Source: Candidatus Paraprochloron terpiosi LD05
GTDB lineage: Bacteria > Cyanobacteriota > Cyanobacteriia > Cyanobacteriales > Prochloraceae
Assembly: GCA_018141785.1 (NCBI GenBank)
Contig: CP073341.1
Location: 1,377,118 to 1,441,117 of the forward strand
Direction of reading: 5' to 3'
DNA length: 64,000 bases
A program made the position numbers and the translations under genes. This document shows, in pieces, positions 1 to 9,018 of the stretch; the first letter of the stretch is position 1; each line of letters opens with the position of its first letter. The notes under the pieces were generated by a model, which had not been told where the DNA came from, searched no databases, and was given only the letters and a program-made list of their open reading frames with translations.

Positions 1-198
1 GGGGATAAAGTGAAAGTAGTGGCATTGCCTAAGTATTTGAAGACAGCGGAACCAATGCCCATGCTACGTCCTGCTGATATTATCCCAGTAGGAGAAGAAG
101 GAGTGGTAGTAGATCGTCGTCCTGGTGGTTATTGGGGGGTTCGTTTTGCTCGGGGTGCTTTCTTAATGGAGAGTCAATATCTGGAACTTGTAGAATGA
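1..198 (+). CDS. sipA: SipA-like NblS-interacting regulator (DUF3148), 5' end outside window
   Basis: The reading frame is open from base 1 (GDKVKV...), so the true start lies upstream of the window; an internal GTG at 10 would be too short a start. The visible part has the family core KTAEPMPMLRPADII followed by GEEG and the basic RRPGGYWGVRF stretch, a small beta-barrel fold. Family knowledge: SipA binds the histidine kinase NblS (Hik33) and modulates high-light and nutrient-stress signalling. The stop codon overlaps the ATG of the next gene (ATGA at 195-198), suggesting translational coupling. Confidence 0.75.
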   Translation, partial: GDKVKVVALPKYLKTAEPMPMLRPADIIPVGEEGVVVDRRPGGYWGVRFARGAFLMESQYLELVE

Positions 199-1160
199 AA
201 GGTTGCACGACTTTTTTCTTAGCATTAATTATCTTAGCTGGTGCTGGGGGTTATTTTTGGTGGAATAGGGAGGGGGTAGGAAAAACGGTAATCCCCCAGG
301 AAATTAAAGTAACGGAAATATCTAGCGAAGAAAAGCGAGATCAACTGCTCAACTCAGTAACGCCAGGAAAATTAGATGCTGCTGTCAACAGTTTTGACGT
401 TACCAGTGGAGTTATTAAGGAGTTGGTCTCGGAGTTGAATCGCAATTTTGGCGACAGTTTGAAGATAGTACAAACTCTGAGAGAAAATCTGGATCCAGAT
501 AATCTTTTGAATTTGCAGTATAGTAGTGCTATTCTGGGTAAAGAAAGCAATGAGGAACAACTGCGCAAAGCTAGAGAAAAGTGGGCGATCGCTATCTTAG
601 GGTATCAACAACAAAACTTTGCCTTTACACCAGATGGAGTTATCGAACTCAACGGTCAAACTTATGGGAAACTGAAGAGTAGTATTGAGCAGCAGTTAGA
701 AATTGAAAATGCTGTTAATTATGCTTCTACCATTTTACCAGCAGATAAATTGAACTTGGCGATCGCCAACTTTAAGGGGACGAGAAAAGTACTCAAGAAT
801 ATGGTAAACGATTTGGTGTGGGAATTGCCCAATGAAGCAGAAAAGGGAAGCCCAGCTTTTGCTCAGACTTATCGTCAGAACCGCTTACGGGTAATTGAAG
901 CCATAAAGCAAACTTTGGCAGAAGATACCAGTTTAAAGTTGGATTTTGGTGGAGCGATCGGGGAAACCCTCAAAGAGGAACCGTCGGAATTTCGCCAAGC
1001 TAAGTTAGCATGGATGGAAGCAATCTATTTGTACCAGCTTCGCAAGCAACAAGAAGTTCCTATCATTACTACTGGGGGATATTTAATCACATCCGGAGCC
1101 ACCAATTATCCCTTACAATATGATATCAGAGAAAACCTGGGTTTGAATTACGTACCATGA
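195..1160 (+). CDS. Membrane-anchored protein with an internal domain duplication, unknown function
   Basis: 321 aa. I chose the ATG at 195, which overlaps the preceding stop, over a TTG at 132 because it puts a hydrophobic segment (residues 6-23, then WW) right at the N-terminus, giving a single membrane anchor or uncleaved signal. The rest looks soluble and helical. Residues about 55-155 and 180-300 can be aligned to each other: PGKLDAAVNSF with ADKLNLAIANF, KAREKWAIAILGYQQ with QAKLAWMEAIYLYQL, and a closing beta stretch ending in LNGQTY or SGATNY. I do not recognise a named family. Coupling to the SipA-like gene hints at a shared stress role, but that is inference. Confidence 0.7.
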   Translation: MKGCTTFFLALIILAGAGGYFWWNREGVGKTVIPQEIKVTEISSEEKRDQLLNSVTPGKLDAAVNSFDVTSGVIKELVSELNRNFGDSLKIVQTLRENLDPDNLLNLQYSSAILGKESNEEQLRKAREKWAIAILGYQQQNFAFTPDGVIELNGQTYGKLKSSIEQQLEIENAVNYASTILPADKLNLAIANFKGTRKVLKNMVNDLVWELPNEAEKGSPAFAQTYRQNRLRVIEAIKQTLAEDTSLKLDFGGAIGETLKEEPSEFRQAKLAWMEAIYLYQLRKQQEVPIITTGGYLITSGATNYPLQYDIRENLGLNYVP

Positions 1161-1316
1161 CAGTACAAGTGAGAAATGCAGCAAGATGGAACAGTACCCT
1201 GCTAAACCAATACTGTAGGTTGGGCCTAAGGCCCACTGTCGGGGTGGGTTTCACCACGGTAGATCACTTGCTACGATATAATTTCTAGGGGCGAAATTGA
1301 AGAAGTAAAGACTAAA

Positions 1317-2006
1317 ATGCATCAACTTTTAATTTTCAACGACAAAGAATTATTGCGTCGTGCTTTAACTCACCGATCTTATGTCAATGAGAATCCTCGT
1401 GAAAGGGGAGATAACGAACGATTAGAGTTTCTTGGCGATGGAATTCTCAATTTCATCAGTGGTGATTATTTATATCAACTCGAGCCTGAAATGGACGAGG
1501 GTAAAATGACACAGCTCCGGGCAGCCCTGGTTGATGAAAAACAGCTGGCTCAATTCGCAATTCAAATCGGATTGCCCTCCAAAATGCGCTTAGGACAAGG
1601 TGTAATTCAACAAAATGGCCGCCAGAATAAAAATTTGTTGAGCAGTACCTTTGAAGCAGTTGTGGGAGCTTACTATTTAGATCATGATCGGGATATGGAA
1701 ACACTTCGCCCCTTGGTAGAAGAATTGTTTGACTCTGTGCTTCAAGACATTGTTGGAGTTCGTTTAAACTCAAAAAATCTATTGCAGGAATTTGTTCAAG
1801 CTCATATTGTCAATGCAAAGGAGCCACCCAAATATTCAACGATGCAAACAGGTGGAACAGATAATAAGCCAGAGTTTACGTCTAGAGTTTCTGTAAATAA
1901 TAAATTCCTGGGGGAAGGTAGAGGCAAAACTAAGAAAGAGGCAGAAAAGCAAGCTGCTGAGAACGCCCTAGCAAAATTAAAGAAACCAAAATTCAAGAAA
2001 CGTTAA
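1317..2006 (+). CDS. rnc: Ribonuclease III
   Basis: 229 aa, normal length for RNase III, which cleaves double-stranded RNA in rRNA and mRNA maturation. The N-terminal nuclease domain carries the signature NERLEFLGDG (33-42; acidic residues E34, E37, D41), E61, and FEAVVGAYYLD with E113. A C-terminal dsRNA-binding domain covers about 150-225 (PPKYSTMQTGG... GKTKKEAEKQAAENAL). One oddity: the Asp that usually precedes the last catalytic Glu (DTFEA in most homologues) is Ser110 here. The Glu and Asp of the main metal site are kept, so the enzyme is probably active. Confidence 0.92.
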   Translation: MHQLLIFNDKELLRRALTHRSYVNENPRERGDNERLEFLGDGILNFISGDYLYQLEPEMDEGKMTQLRAALVDEKQLAQFAIQIGLPSKMRLGQGVIQQNGRQNKNLLSSTFEAVVGAYYLDHDRDMETLRPLVEELFDSVLQDIVGVRLNSKNLLQEFVQAHIVNAKEPPKYSTMQTGGTDNKPEFTSRVSVNNKFLGEGRGKTKKEAEKQAAENALAKLKKPKFKKR

Positions 2007-2083
2007 GTTCCCAGCTATGAATAGCAAAACTGGGGGCGAGGGAATTTAGGTACGTCATTTGGTTCGGGGAAATTGGATAGAAA

Positions 2084-2680
2084 TTAAGTTGGGGTGTTAA
2101 CCTGATCGAATTCAATTTGACCATAGTCTAACTTAATCACCCGATCGGCTAGATGAAAATAGTGATCGTCATGGCTAATTACCAAAATGGTTTTGCCCTG
2201 ATTTTTCAGTTGTTGCAACAATTCTGTGTAAAAGAAGTCCTTAAAGATAGGATCCTGATCCGAAGCCCATTCATCAAACAGGTAAATAGGTCGATCTTCG
2301 AGATAAGCGGTGAGTAAACTTAAACGTTTGCGTTGCCCCTGGGATAGGGCTGTGGTAGAAAGCTTTCCCTGGTTCACGGTTACCTTATGATCCAGGCGGA
2401 GTTGTTGCAGGTAATGCAAAGTTCTGCCATCGAGATCTTGACGCTCAAGCCCCAAAAGGCGATCAAACAAATAAAAATCAGCAAAAATCACGGAAAAATG
2501 CTGGCGATACCATTCTCTATTTTCCGCCCCGATGGGTTGCTGATCTAGATAAATTTCCCCCGCTTCCGGCACATATAGTCCCGTAATCAGCTTTGCCAAA
2601 GTGGATTTGCCACTGCCATTGCCGCCAACGATGAAAATCAACTCCCCCGGAGCCAAGTTCAGATCAATCGGACCATTTCC
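2084..2680 (-). pseudogene. Cyclic-peptide export ABC transporter, ATPase end only
   Basis: Only the nucleotide-binding domain remains. It has Walker A GGNGSGKST, the Q-loop region, the signature LSQGQRKRLSLL and Walker B LFDEWASDQDP. The Walker B form with EWASDQDP is typical of the SyrD/PvdE/YojI-type fused transporters that export cyclic peptides and siderophores. The frame continues upstream of the first possible start through GNGPIDLNLAPG, which is internal sequence of that family, then hits a TGA at 2681-2683. The roughly 330-residue transmembrane part is gone and dispersed repeats begin immediately. The C-terminus appears intact. Confidence 0.8.
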
Positions 2681-2689
2681 TCAACACAA

Positions 2690-3085
2690 ATCTCCTAGGG
2701 TTGTTGGGTTTCGTTGCCTCAACCCAACCTACAATAAATGAGATATTCTCCTGCGCCGTAACGCACCAGCCAGTTCGTGTGCCTATTGCTATAACAGCAG
2801 TAAATCATCCCGTAGTGGCGTGACACAGCTAAAATGGTGAAAAGCGCGTAGGTTGGGTAGAGCGTAAGCGTTACCCAACATAAATCTCCGCGCGCAGAGG
2901 CGCTCCGGCAGGTCGGATTTTACAAGCGCTTGAAACCCCTAGAGAACCGTGCTATCCTCTGCGCCTCTGTGTCTCTGTGAGCTTCTTTTTTGCTGTTGGG
3001 TTTCGTTGCCTCAACCTAACCTACAATTTAAGAGGTGTCACGACAGTAGGGTGCTTTAGGCGCTAACTCAGTATTAGTGTGAAGA
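2690..3085. repeat. Gene-free stretch with dispersed palindromic repeats
   Basis: No gene seen. It holds copies of a repeat family found elsewhere in the window: GTTGGGTTTCGTTGCCTC plus its near-palindromic partner AACCCAACCTACAA at 2700-2734 and 2994-3027, and GGTTGGGTAGAGCG/TAAGCGTTACCCAAC at 2850-2879. Related copies lie at 8196-8225, 8254-8285, 38831-38857 and 40718-40748. A GCGCCTCTGTGTCTCTGTGAG segment near 2960 belongs to another short repeat family that recurs near 5580 and 11790. Confidence 0.75.
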
Positions 3086-3088
3086 AAC

Positions 3089-4171
3089 TTATTCAGCAGT
3101 GGCCTTTGCTGCTGCTGGTTTACTTCCAGGCATACCCGACTGGGGAATGGCTGCATTATCTAAGGCATTAAAAATCCGCCGGAAGTCAAAACCCATTGCC
3201 CGCAATGCGTGCCAGAGATGACCTTGGAGGAAGAAGAACGCCAAGAAGAAATGAGCATTAGCTAACCAAGCCCGGGCAGTATGGACTCCTGCTGGCAACT
3301 GGACTGTATCCACAAAATAGGGAGTTATTCCCAACTTCACCTCTAAGACAGGACCGTAGAATTCCTCAGGATATGCCAAAGTGTTCACAGCGCAAAAATA
3401 AGCAGCAACAAACCCCGCTAAAGCAATACCGCCGAGAGAATAGGAAAGAATTGCTTCCCCTTCAAAGCTCAACAGCTTCTTCGCCCAGCCCAAAGGTGGG
3501 GTGGTGATGTGCCAAATACCGCCACCGATAAGGAGGAAGCCCACATAGACGTGACCCCCCACTAAATCTTCCAAGTTGTCAACGGAGGCAAAATGGGTTT
3601 GATAGCCATAAATTGTCCAAGGATTCAGATTCGGCTCTGCCACCACCCGAACCGCTTCAATGGTGGAGTCATAGAGTCCCCCAAAGAACATGGCTTTAGC
3701 CACCAAGAGCAAAGCACCGGCTCCCAAGAAAATCAGATGATGCCCTAAGATGAAGCCCAACTTATTGGCATCCCCCCAATCAAAGTGAAATTTCCGAGTG
3801 CGACCCGTGCCATCTTTGAGAATGGCAGGCCCTTTCAGGGAATGATACAAGGCACCCGCACCCAAAACAGCAGATGAAATCAGGTGGATAGCGCCAATGA
3901 CGAAATAGGGATAAGTATCCACTATTTGTCCTCCCGCACCTACACCCCAACCTAGAGTTGCCAAGTGGGGCAGCAGAATTAAGCCCTGTTCCCCCAGGGG
4001 CGTATCGGGAGAATAGTTGGAGATTTCAAAGAAAGTAAATGCCCCCGCCCAAAAGACGATTAGGGCTGCTTGACCCACATGAGCGGCCACGAATTTCCCC
4101 GACAAGTTAGCTAAACGGGCGTTACCCGCCCACCAGTCGTACTTGACTTCTGGATTACCGTAGGTTTGCAA
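3089..4171 (-). CDS. isiA: Iron-stress chlorophyll-binding protein IsiA (CP43')
   Basis: 360 aa, six-helix CP43-type chlorophyll a antenna without the large lumenal loop of true CP43. It starts MQTYGNP, as IsiA proteins do, and holds the usual chlorophyll-ligating His in [37 protein letters not shown] and [10 protein letters not shown]. Known role: IsiA forms rings around photosystem I under iron starvation and dissipates or collects excitation. It is transcribed away from two related antenna genes at 4519 and 5634, with flavodoxin and FeoA nearby, so the block reads as an iron-limitation antenna island. An AGGAGG-type ribosome site lies just upstream of the ATG. Confidence 0.9.
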   Translation of the reverse strand: MQTYGNPEVKYDWWAGNARLANLSGKFVAAHVGQAALIVFWAGAFTFFEISNYSPDTPLGEQGLILLPHLATLGWGVGAGGQIVDTYPYFVIGAIHLISSAVLGAGALYHSLKGPAILKDGTGRTRKFHFDWGDANKLGFILGHHLIFLGAGALLLVAKAMFFGGLYDSTIEAVRVVAEPNLNPWTIYGYQTHFASVDNLEDLVGGHVYVGFLLIGGGIWHITTPPLGWAKKLLSFEGEAILSYSLGGIALAGFVAAYFCAVNTLAYPEEFYGPVLEVKLGITPYFVDTVQLPAGVHTARAWLANAHFFLAFFFLQGHLWHALRAMGFDFRRIFNALDNAAIPQSGMPGSKPAAAKATAE

Positions 4172-4518
4172 AATTTAACCTCCTATTTCTTACACGCCTT
4201 CTTGCTGAAGGCTCAGTTCTCTTGCTCAATTGTGCCTCGAAAGGACATTTATTGCAAATTTATTTTAATAAAACTCAACATTTTATGCAAGTCTAGGGTG
4301 ACAAAATTTGCTATATTCCACTCTGGATAAGCTTTACAGCTTTTTATATGCCGCTAAAATTCCCAGCAACCTCCAGTATTATTAATTTTTTTTATCAATA
4401 GCCCGGATTCGATTAAGATTGCTTATCTAAAAGCCAATTTCTTGCAATAAGCAAATTGATGGTGTAAGCTAAATGAGACGTTTATTGAGTTAATTTCGCA
4501 ACTATAAGCCGAGGATGT
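4172..4518. promoter_or_regulatory. Divergent control region of the antenna genes, with a spaced inverted repeat
   Basis: The 347 bp between isiA (minus) and the next antenna gene (plus) are AT-rich. An exact inverted repeat TTGCTTAT (4419-4426) / ATAAGCAA (4447-4454) lies about 70 bp before the plus-strand gene and is a candidate operator. AT-rich runs near 4250-4280 and 4381-4400 could hold promoters or a degenerate Fur box, but I could not find a convincing 19-bp iron box. Iron control is expected from the gene content rather than shown. Confidence 0.4.
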
Positions 4519-5565
4519 ATGGTGACAACTGCTTCTGAGAGTCCGCAAGAGATAATTCCTTGGTGGGCTGGAAATGCTCGCCTCATAGACATATCAGGCC
4601 GATTGCTTGGTGCTCATGTAGCTCATGCAGGTCTAATCGTTTTCTGGGCAGGAGCGATAACCCTATTTGAAATATCTCGCTTAACGCCAACGATTCCCAT
4701 GTACGAGCAAGGTTTAATCCTGCTGCCCCACCTGGCTACTTTGGGCTGGGGTGTAGGCGCGGGAGGAACTGTAGTGGATACCTATCCCTACTTTGTCATT
4801 GGGGGCTTGCACCTGATTTCATCAGCCTTTTTGGGTTTTGGCGGCGTTTTTCACACCATTTTCGGTCCGGAGTATCTGCACAACCAGTTTTCTTTCTTCA
4901 GCTACGACTGGAAAGATAGTGACAAAATGACCACCATTATTGGTATTCACCTGATTCTGCTGGGGTGCGGTGCTTTCCTGCTAGTGGCTAAAGCTATGTT
5001 CTTCGGCGGTTTATACGATCCAGCAGTAGGGAATGTACGGGGGATAGCCAACCCCACTCTCAATCCCGCAGTTATTTTCGGCTATCTATTCGGTGCGGTA
5101 GGAAAAAATTGGATTGCTGGGGTAGACAACCTGGAGGATGTAGTGGGAGGTCATATCTGGGTTGGTTTGCTCTGCATTGGCGGTGGTATTTGGCACATGA
5201 AAACCAAGCCCTTTTATTGGACCCACCGTCTCTTTGTTTGGTCTGGGGAAGCTTATTTAGCCTACAGTTTGGGTGCTCTCGCTCTCATGGGCTTTATCGC
5301 TGCTTTCTTCGTTGCCGTGAATGGAACTGTTTATCCAGAGGTATTCTACGGTCCCACCCTGTCTATTACCCAGGGGATAGTGCCTGGTTTCTCCTCCTCT
5401 AACCCGGAGTTACTCTCACCTCGGACTTGGCTCGCCAATGCCCATTTTTGGTTAGCTTTCTTCTTCTTACAAGGACATATCTGGCACGCCCTGCGAGCAG
5501 CTGGGTTCGATTTTAGCAAGGGTCGGGTGGATCCGTTGATGACGGCGAGAGAACCGATTCAATGA
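4519..5565 (+). CDS. CP43-type chlorophyll-binding antenna protein (Pcb/CBP family)
   Basis: 348 aa, closely related to the products on both sides. It has six hydrophobic helices and the conserved ligands [45 protein letters not shown] and [21 protein letters not shown]. It lacks the IsiA-type MQTYGNP start and any C-terminal extension. Such paralogues are known in cyanobacteria as Pcb or CBP proteins and are usually linked with isiA. It lies 68 bp upstream of the PsaL-fused gene in the same direction, so the two are probably co-transcribed. Confidence 0.88.
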   Translation: MVTTASESPQEIIPWWAGNARLIDISGRLLGAHVAHAGLIVFWAGAITLFEISRLTPTIPMYEQGLILLPHLATLGWGVGAGGTVVDTYPYFVIGGLHLISSAFLGFGGVFHTIFGPEYLHNQFSFFSYDWKDSDKMTTIIGIHLILLGCGAFLLVAKAMFFGGLYDPAVGNVRGIANPTLNPAVIFGYLFGAVGKNWIAGVDNLEDVVGGHIWVGLLCIGGGIWHMKTKPFYWTHRLFVWSGEAYLAYSLGALALMGFIAAFFVAVNGTVYPEVFYGPTLSITQGIVPGFSSSNPELLSPRTWLANAHFWLAFFFLQGHIWHALRAAGFDFSKGRVDPLMTAREPIQ

Positions 5566-5633
5566 TGAAAGTTTCACGCAGAGGCGCAGAGGCGCAGATT
5601 ACTAAATGCAAAATATTATCAAGGAGGTTAGAG

Positions 5634-7136
5634 ATGACAGCCGTAATTACTGAGAATCCTTATCGGTCAAAAATACCCAAAGTTGGTTGGTGGGCTGGCA
5701 ATGCTCGTTTCATCGATTTATCAGGTAAATTGCTCGGCGCTCATATTGCTCACGGGGGTCTGATTGTCTTGTGGGCTGGGGCAATGACCCTGTTTGAAAT
5801 ATCTCAGTACAATCCAGATCTGCCCATGTACGAACAGGGGTTAATTTTATTGCCCCATTTAGCCACCTTAGGGTTTGGGGTTGGTAGTGGGGGTCAAATT
5901 ATCGACACCTATCCTTATTTCGCCATCGCCCTTTTGCACTTGGTATCTTCTGCCGTTTTGGGGGCTGGAGGGCTTTACCATGCTTTGTTGGGACCGGATG
6001 TTTTAGAAGAAAATCGCAGTTTTGCTGGTTTTTTTGGCTATGACTGGAAAGATGGGGATAAGATGACCAGCATCATCGGCATTCATCTGGTCTTTTTAGG
6101 TGTAGGAGCCTTTTTGCTGGTTTTGAAGGCCATGTTTTGGGGAGGATTGTTTGACCCTGCTGTGGGTGAGGTGAGGGTTATCGCCAATCCCACCATTAAT
6201 CCAGCGGTAATTTTTGGTTACCTATTTGGAGCATCCGGTCCAGAAGGCATGGCAGCAGTAGATAACCTGGAGGATGTAGTTGGCGGTCACTTTTGGATCG
6301 GCACTCTTTGCATCTTAGGGGGGTTATGGCATATGGGGACTAAACCTTTGCCCTGGGCACGTCGAGCTTTGATTTACTCCGGGGAAGCTTACCTATCCTA
6401 TAGTTTAGGAGCGATCGCCTACATGGGCTTCCTCGCCACCTACTTTGTCAGTGTCAACAACACTGTTTATCCCGAAGTCTTCTACGGACCCTTGGGGGGA
6501 CTGGAAACTGATACAGGTATTGTCTCAGTTCGCGGTTGGTTGGCTGTTTTCCATTTTGTCTTCGCCCTGTTGTTTCTTTTCGGTCATATCTGGCACGGTA
6601 TCCGCGCTAGAGGTGCTGCGGCTGGGTTTGATTTCCAAAAAGGGGACACAGTTATCAAAGTTTCAGGAAACCCCTATGTGGGTAATCTGGAAACTCCGGT
6701 CAACTCCTCCGATTTTACCCTGAAATTGCTGAAAAACTTGCCCATCTATCGTTTGGGTCTCTCTCCCCTCGCCAGGGGTCTAGAAATTGGCATGGCTCAC
6801 GGATACTTTATCCTTGGACCCTTTGCCACCTTAGGACCATTGCGAGATTCAGAACAGGCTAACCTGGTTGGTTTGCTGGCAGCAGTGGGTTTGGTGGTGA
6901 TTATGACCATCTGCTTATCTATTTACGGTACTGTTTCCTTTAAGAAGGAACTACAAAAAGATAAACCCACTTACGCTACATCTGGACCCAATGTACCCGA
7001 TTCTCTCAAAACTAGCGATGGCTGGAGTCAGTTTACAGGAGCTTTTTTAGTTGGTGGTGTGGGGGGCGCTATTTTTGCTTACCTCATTCTGGATAACTTG
7101 AGCCTGCTTCAAGCAATAGCCAGCGGCAGTATTTGA
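5634..7136 (+). CDS. CP43-type antenna protein fused to a PsaL-like domain
   Basis: 500 aa. The ATG at 5634 is chosen because AAGGAGG at 5621-5627 sits six bases before it; an upstream ATG at 5562 would translate a repeat-derived leader (CAGAGGCGCAGAGGCGCAG). Residues 1 to about 345 form the six-helix chlorophyll-binding domain. After a short linker the last roughly 150 residues match photosystem I subunit Psa[50 protein letters not shown]. Such fusions are a known CBP subtype. The PsaL part may dock the antenna at the PsaL site of photosystem I; that is inference from the fusion. Confidence 0.9.
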   Translation: MTAVITENPYRSKIPKVGWWAGNARFIDLSGKLLGAHIAHGGLIVLWAGAMTLFEISQYNPDLPMYEQGLILLPHLATLGFGVGSGGQIIDTYPYFAIALLHLVSSAVLGAGGLYHALLGPDVLEENRSFAGFFGYDWKDGDKMTSIIGIHLVFLGVGAFLLVLKAMFWGGLFDPAVGEVRVIANPTINPAVIFGYLFGASGPEGMAAVDNLEDVVGGHFWIGTLCILGGLWHMGTKPLPWARRALIYSGEAYLSYSLGAIAYMGFLATYFVSVNNTVYPEVFYGPLGGLETDTGIVSVRGWLAVFHFVFALLFLFGHIWHGIRARGAAAGFDFQKGDTVIKVSGNPYVGNLETPVNSSDFTLKLLKNLPIYRLGLSPLARGLEIGMAHGYFILGPFATLGPLRDSEQANLVGLLAAVGLVVIMTICLSIYGTVSFKKELQKDKPTYATSGPNVPDSLKTSDGWSQFTGAFLVGGVGGAIFAYLILDNLSLLQAIASGSI

Positions 7137-7265
7137 ATCAACACCCTACCATAAGTATTTATCCCTAGGTAGGGTGAGCATTGCCCACCAACCGCCCAAA
7201 ATAATCTCTAAAACCCTTATATGGCGTGGGCTGCGCAAGTGCTAAAAAAAAATTTATCAAAATAC

Positions 7266-7294
7266 TTGACATATTTTTTCAATAGTGTTAGATT
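7266..7294 (+). promoter_or_regulatory. Probable sigma-70 promoter for the 47-aa gene and isiB
   Basis: TTGACA (7266-7271), a 17-bp spacer and TAGATT (7289-7294). It lies about 210 bp before a small gene at 7502 and 370 bp before isiB, leaving a long 5' leader rich in CTCC/GGAGG-like stretches (7308-7455). The position fits an independently transcribed isiB unit. Confidence 0.5.
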
Positions 7295-7501
7295 AGATTT
7301 AGTGGTTCTCCTCCTCTAGGTTCTGGGGCTGGGACGAAGTGATTTCTAGCCCCAAGCTTATTTTCAATCATTTAGTTGCCATGGTGTTGGAGAGATACTC
7401 CTTTGTACTCCCTCCTTGTGGGTACAGGAGGAAGGAAGGGAGTTCTCTCCTCTTTTTATTGATAAAAATTTTGAATTACAGTTTAAACAGTCTCCTTAGC
7501 C

Positions 7502-7645
7502 ATGAATATTTGTCCTTGTTGCTCAGAAAGATTAATTCGCCAAATCAGAAGAACGGGTATTTTCTGGTTTTGCCTCCATTGCAGAGAGGAAATGCCCATT
7601 CTGGAGGCCGCTCTTCCACCGCGCAAATTTATCAACCAATTCTAA
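7502..7645 (+). CDS. 47-aa Cys-rich small protein, putative zinc knuckle
   Basis: Short frame starting ATGAATATTTGTCC and ending TAA at 7643-7645. The product begins MNICPCCSERLIRQIRR and continues with an aromatic GIFWFCLHC segment, so four to five cysteines are arranged as CPCC...CLHC, a plausible zinc-binding pair. Small proteins with this layout (CPCC, about 20 residues, WFC..C) occur widely in cyanobacteria without assigned function, to my knowledge. It ends 15 bp before isiB and shares its probable promoter, suggesting a role in the iron response or in tuning isiB. A longer overlapping frame in this region is less convincing. Confidence 0.65.
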   Translation: MNICPCCSERLIRQIRRTGIFWFCLHCREEMPILEAALPPRKFINQF

Positions 7646-7660
7646 ATCAGGAGTAATATC

Positions 7661-8173
7661 ATGTCCAAGATCGGTCTTTTCTACGGCAGCACCACCGGTA
7701 AAACAGAGTCAGCAGCCGAAATGATCCAAGCGGAATTCGGCGGAGAAAGTGTCGTCACTCTCCATGAAATCTCAGAGGTACAAAATAGTGATTTTGACCA
7801 ATATCAAAATATCATCATCGGATCCCCTACCTGGGATATCGGTCAATTGCAAGCAGACTGGGATGGCTATTTTGAAGACCTAGACAATATTGATTTTAGT
7901 GGCAAAAAAGTTGCCTACTTTGGTACGGGTGACGCTGTTGGCTACGGGGAAAACTTCCAAGATGCTATGGGCACTCTGGAAGAAAAAATTTCCGAGTTAG
8001 GAGGTCAGACCGTGGGAAATTGGCCCACAGATGGTTATGATTTTGAAAGTTCTAAAGCGGTCAAAAACGGTAAATTTGTCGGTTTGGCACTAGATGATGA
8101 TAATCAATCTGAACTAACTGAGAGTCGGATTAAAGAATGGGTCGCACAACTCAAAAATGAGTTATCAATCTAA
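7661..8173 (+). CDS. isiB: Flavodoxin
   Basis: 170 aa, a long-chain flavodoxin. The FMN phosphate loop GSTTGKTE (9-16) and the aromatic FMN-stacking loops (PTWDIGQLQ near 55-65, GTGDAVGYGENF near 88-100) are present. Flavodoxin replaces ferredoxin as photosystem I electron acceptor when iron is scarce. AGGAG at 7649-7653 precedes the ATG. It follows the antenna genes and a small Cys-rich gene, consistent with the iron-stress island; isiA and isiB are not in one operon here because isiA runs the other way. Confidence 0.95.
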   Translation: MSKIGLFYGSTTGKTESAAEMIQAEFGGESVVTLHEISEVQNSDFDQYQNIIIGSPTWDIGQLQADWDGYFEDLDNIDFSGKKVAYFGTGDAVGYGENFQDAMGTLEEKISELGGQTVGNWPTDGYDFESSKAVKNGKFVGLALDDDNQSELTESRIKEWVAQLKNELSI

Positions 8174-8340
8174 ACAGCTAACATGGTGTTTTATTAGGTT
8201 GGGTAGAGCGTAAGCGTTACCCAACGCAAATATCCGCGCGCTTCTTTTTTGCTGTTGGGTTTCGGCACCTCTTCCCAACCTACAATCTATTCTACATTTT
8301 TAAGTGTGCCACCGCACTACATCATATCGAAGAGTAAATC

Positions 8341-8571
8341 ATGGTTCAAATATGCTGTTTAGTTTGCGCTTGGACATTACTCTGTTTATTTGTTGGGAGT
8401 ATTTGTCGGGTTAGTAGAGAGGGTTTCGTTTACGTTAAACGACTGCATCAAATTCCCTGTAGTCGCTGTGCCTTCTTTACTAAAGAATATTGCCTGAAAT
8501 GTACTGTTCATCCTTTAACAGCACTTTCAGAAGAGGCAATCCACTGTCGGGATTTTGAACCCATTTCTTAA
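8341..8571 (+). CDS. Small Cys-rich membrane-anchored protein, unknown function
   Basis: 76 aa. Residues about 3-24 are hydrophobic with several Cys (ICCLVCAWTLLCLFVGSIC). The rest holds the conserved block IPCSRCAFFTKEYCLKCTVHP and a final CRDFEP, so a cluster of five cysteines faces one side of the membrane and could bind metal. I recognise the block as recurring in cyanobacterial proteins of unknown role. It lies between isiB and feoA; repeats at 8196-8285 separate it from isiB, so a shared transcript is uncertain. Confidence 0.6.
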   Translation: MVQICCLVCAWTLLCLFVGSICRVSREGFVYVKRLHQIPCSRCAFFTKEYCLKCTVHPLTALSEEAIHCRDFEPIS

Positions 8572-8736
8572 AGAAGCTCACAGCAGCCCTAGAGGCACAG
8601 AGAATCATCAGATGCAACTGCGGTACTTTCCACCCGTTTGATTACACCGGAGCGCCGGAGCGCCGGAGCGCGCAGAGTAAAGTCGAGGAGAGAGCCCACA
8701 GCTGTGGGCAATCTCTACATAACTACATTAAGTTAA

Positions 8737-9018
8737 CTAAGATGTTTGTGTATAAATAAAACTTTTCTCAGCTGTAACCTCTTCAACAACAAGGGCATCC
8801 GCTTCTTGCTTGGGAAGACTCAAGTTTACGCCTCGAACTTGAATTTCCACTAGATCTCCTCCAAACCCAACGCGAATGACGGTAAATTCGGTTCCTGGGG
8901 TTAACCCCAGGGAGACTAATTTCCCCCGGTAACCGCCAAAAGCTTTATCGTAGCCAACTAAGCGCCCTGTAGTACCCGCAGGCATATCTCTGAGATAAGT
9001 TGTGGTGATTGTTGACAT
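8737..9018 (-). CDS. feoA: FeoA-family protein (ferrous iron transport accessory)
   Basis: 93 aa with the SH3-like FeoA fold: LRDMPAGTTGRLVGYD, the central RGKLVSLGLTPGTEFTVIR turn and LVEIQVRGVNLSLPKQEA. FeoA assists the Fe(II) importer FeoB at the inner membrane. No feoB is visible in this window. A TTGACA lies about 20 bases upstream of the ATG on the minus strand. Its place next to isiA/isiB supports co-location of iron-acquisition and iron-sparing functions. The adjacent 8573-8700 stretch contains short tandem CCGGAGCG repeats and no gene. Confidence 0.85.
   Translation of the reverse strand: MSTITTTYLRDMPAGTTGRLVGYDKAFGGYRGKLVSLGLTPGTEFTVIRVGFGGDLVEIQVRGVNLSLPKQEADALVVEEVTAEKSFIYTQTS

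Noticed and set aside
4172..4518. Fur box in the isiA control region
   Set aside because: AT-rich matches are weak; no convincing 19-bp iron box could be read by eye.
7339..7656. 105-codon frame before isiB
   Set aside because: It starts in a low-complexity leader and is out of frame with the better 47-aa Cys-rich gene.
8640..8676. Short tandem CCGGAGCG units
   Set aside because: Only about three contiguous units with no spacers; a simple repeat, not a CRISPR array.
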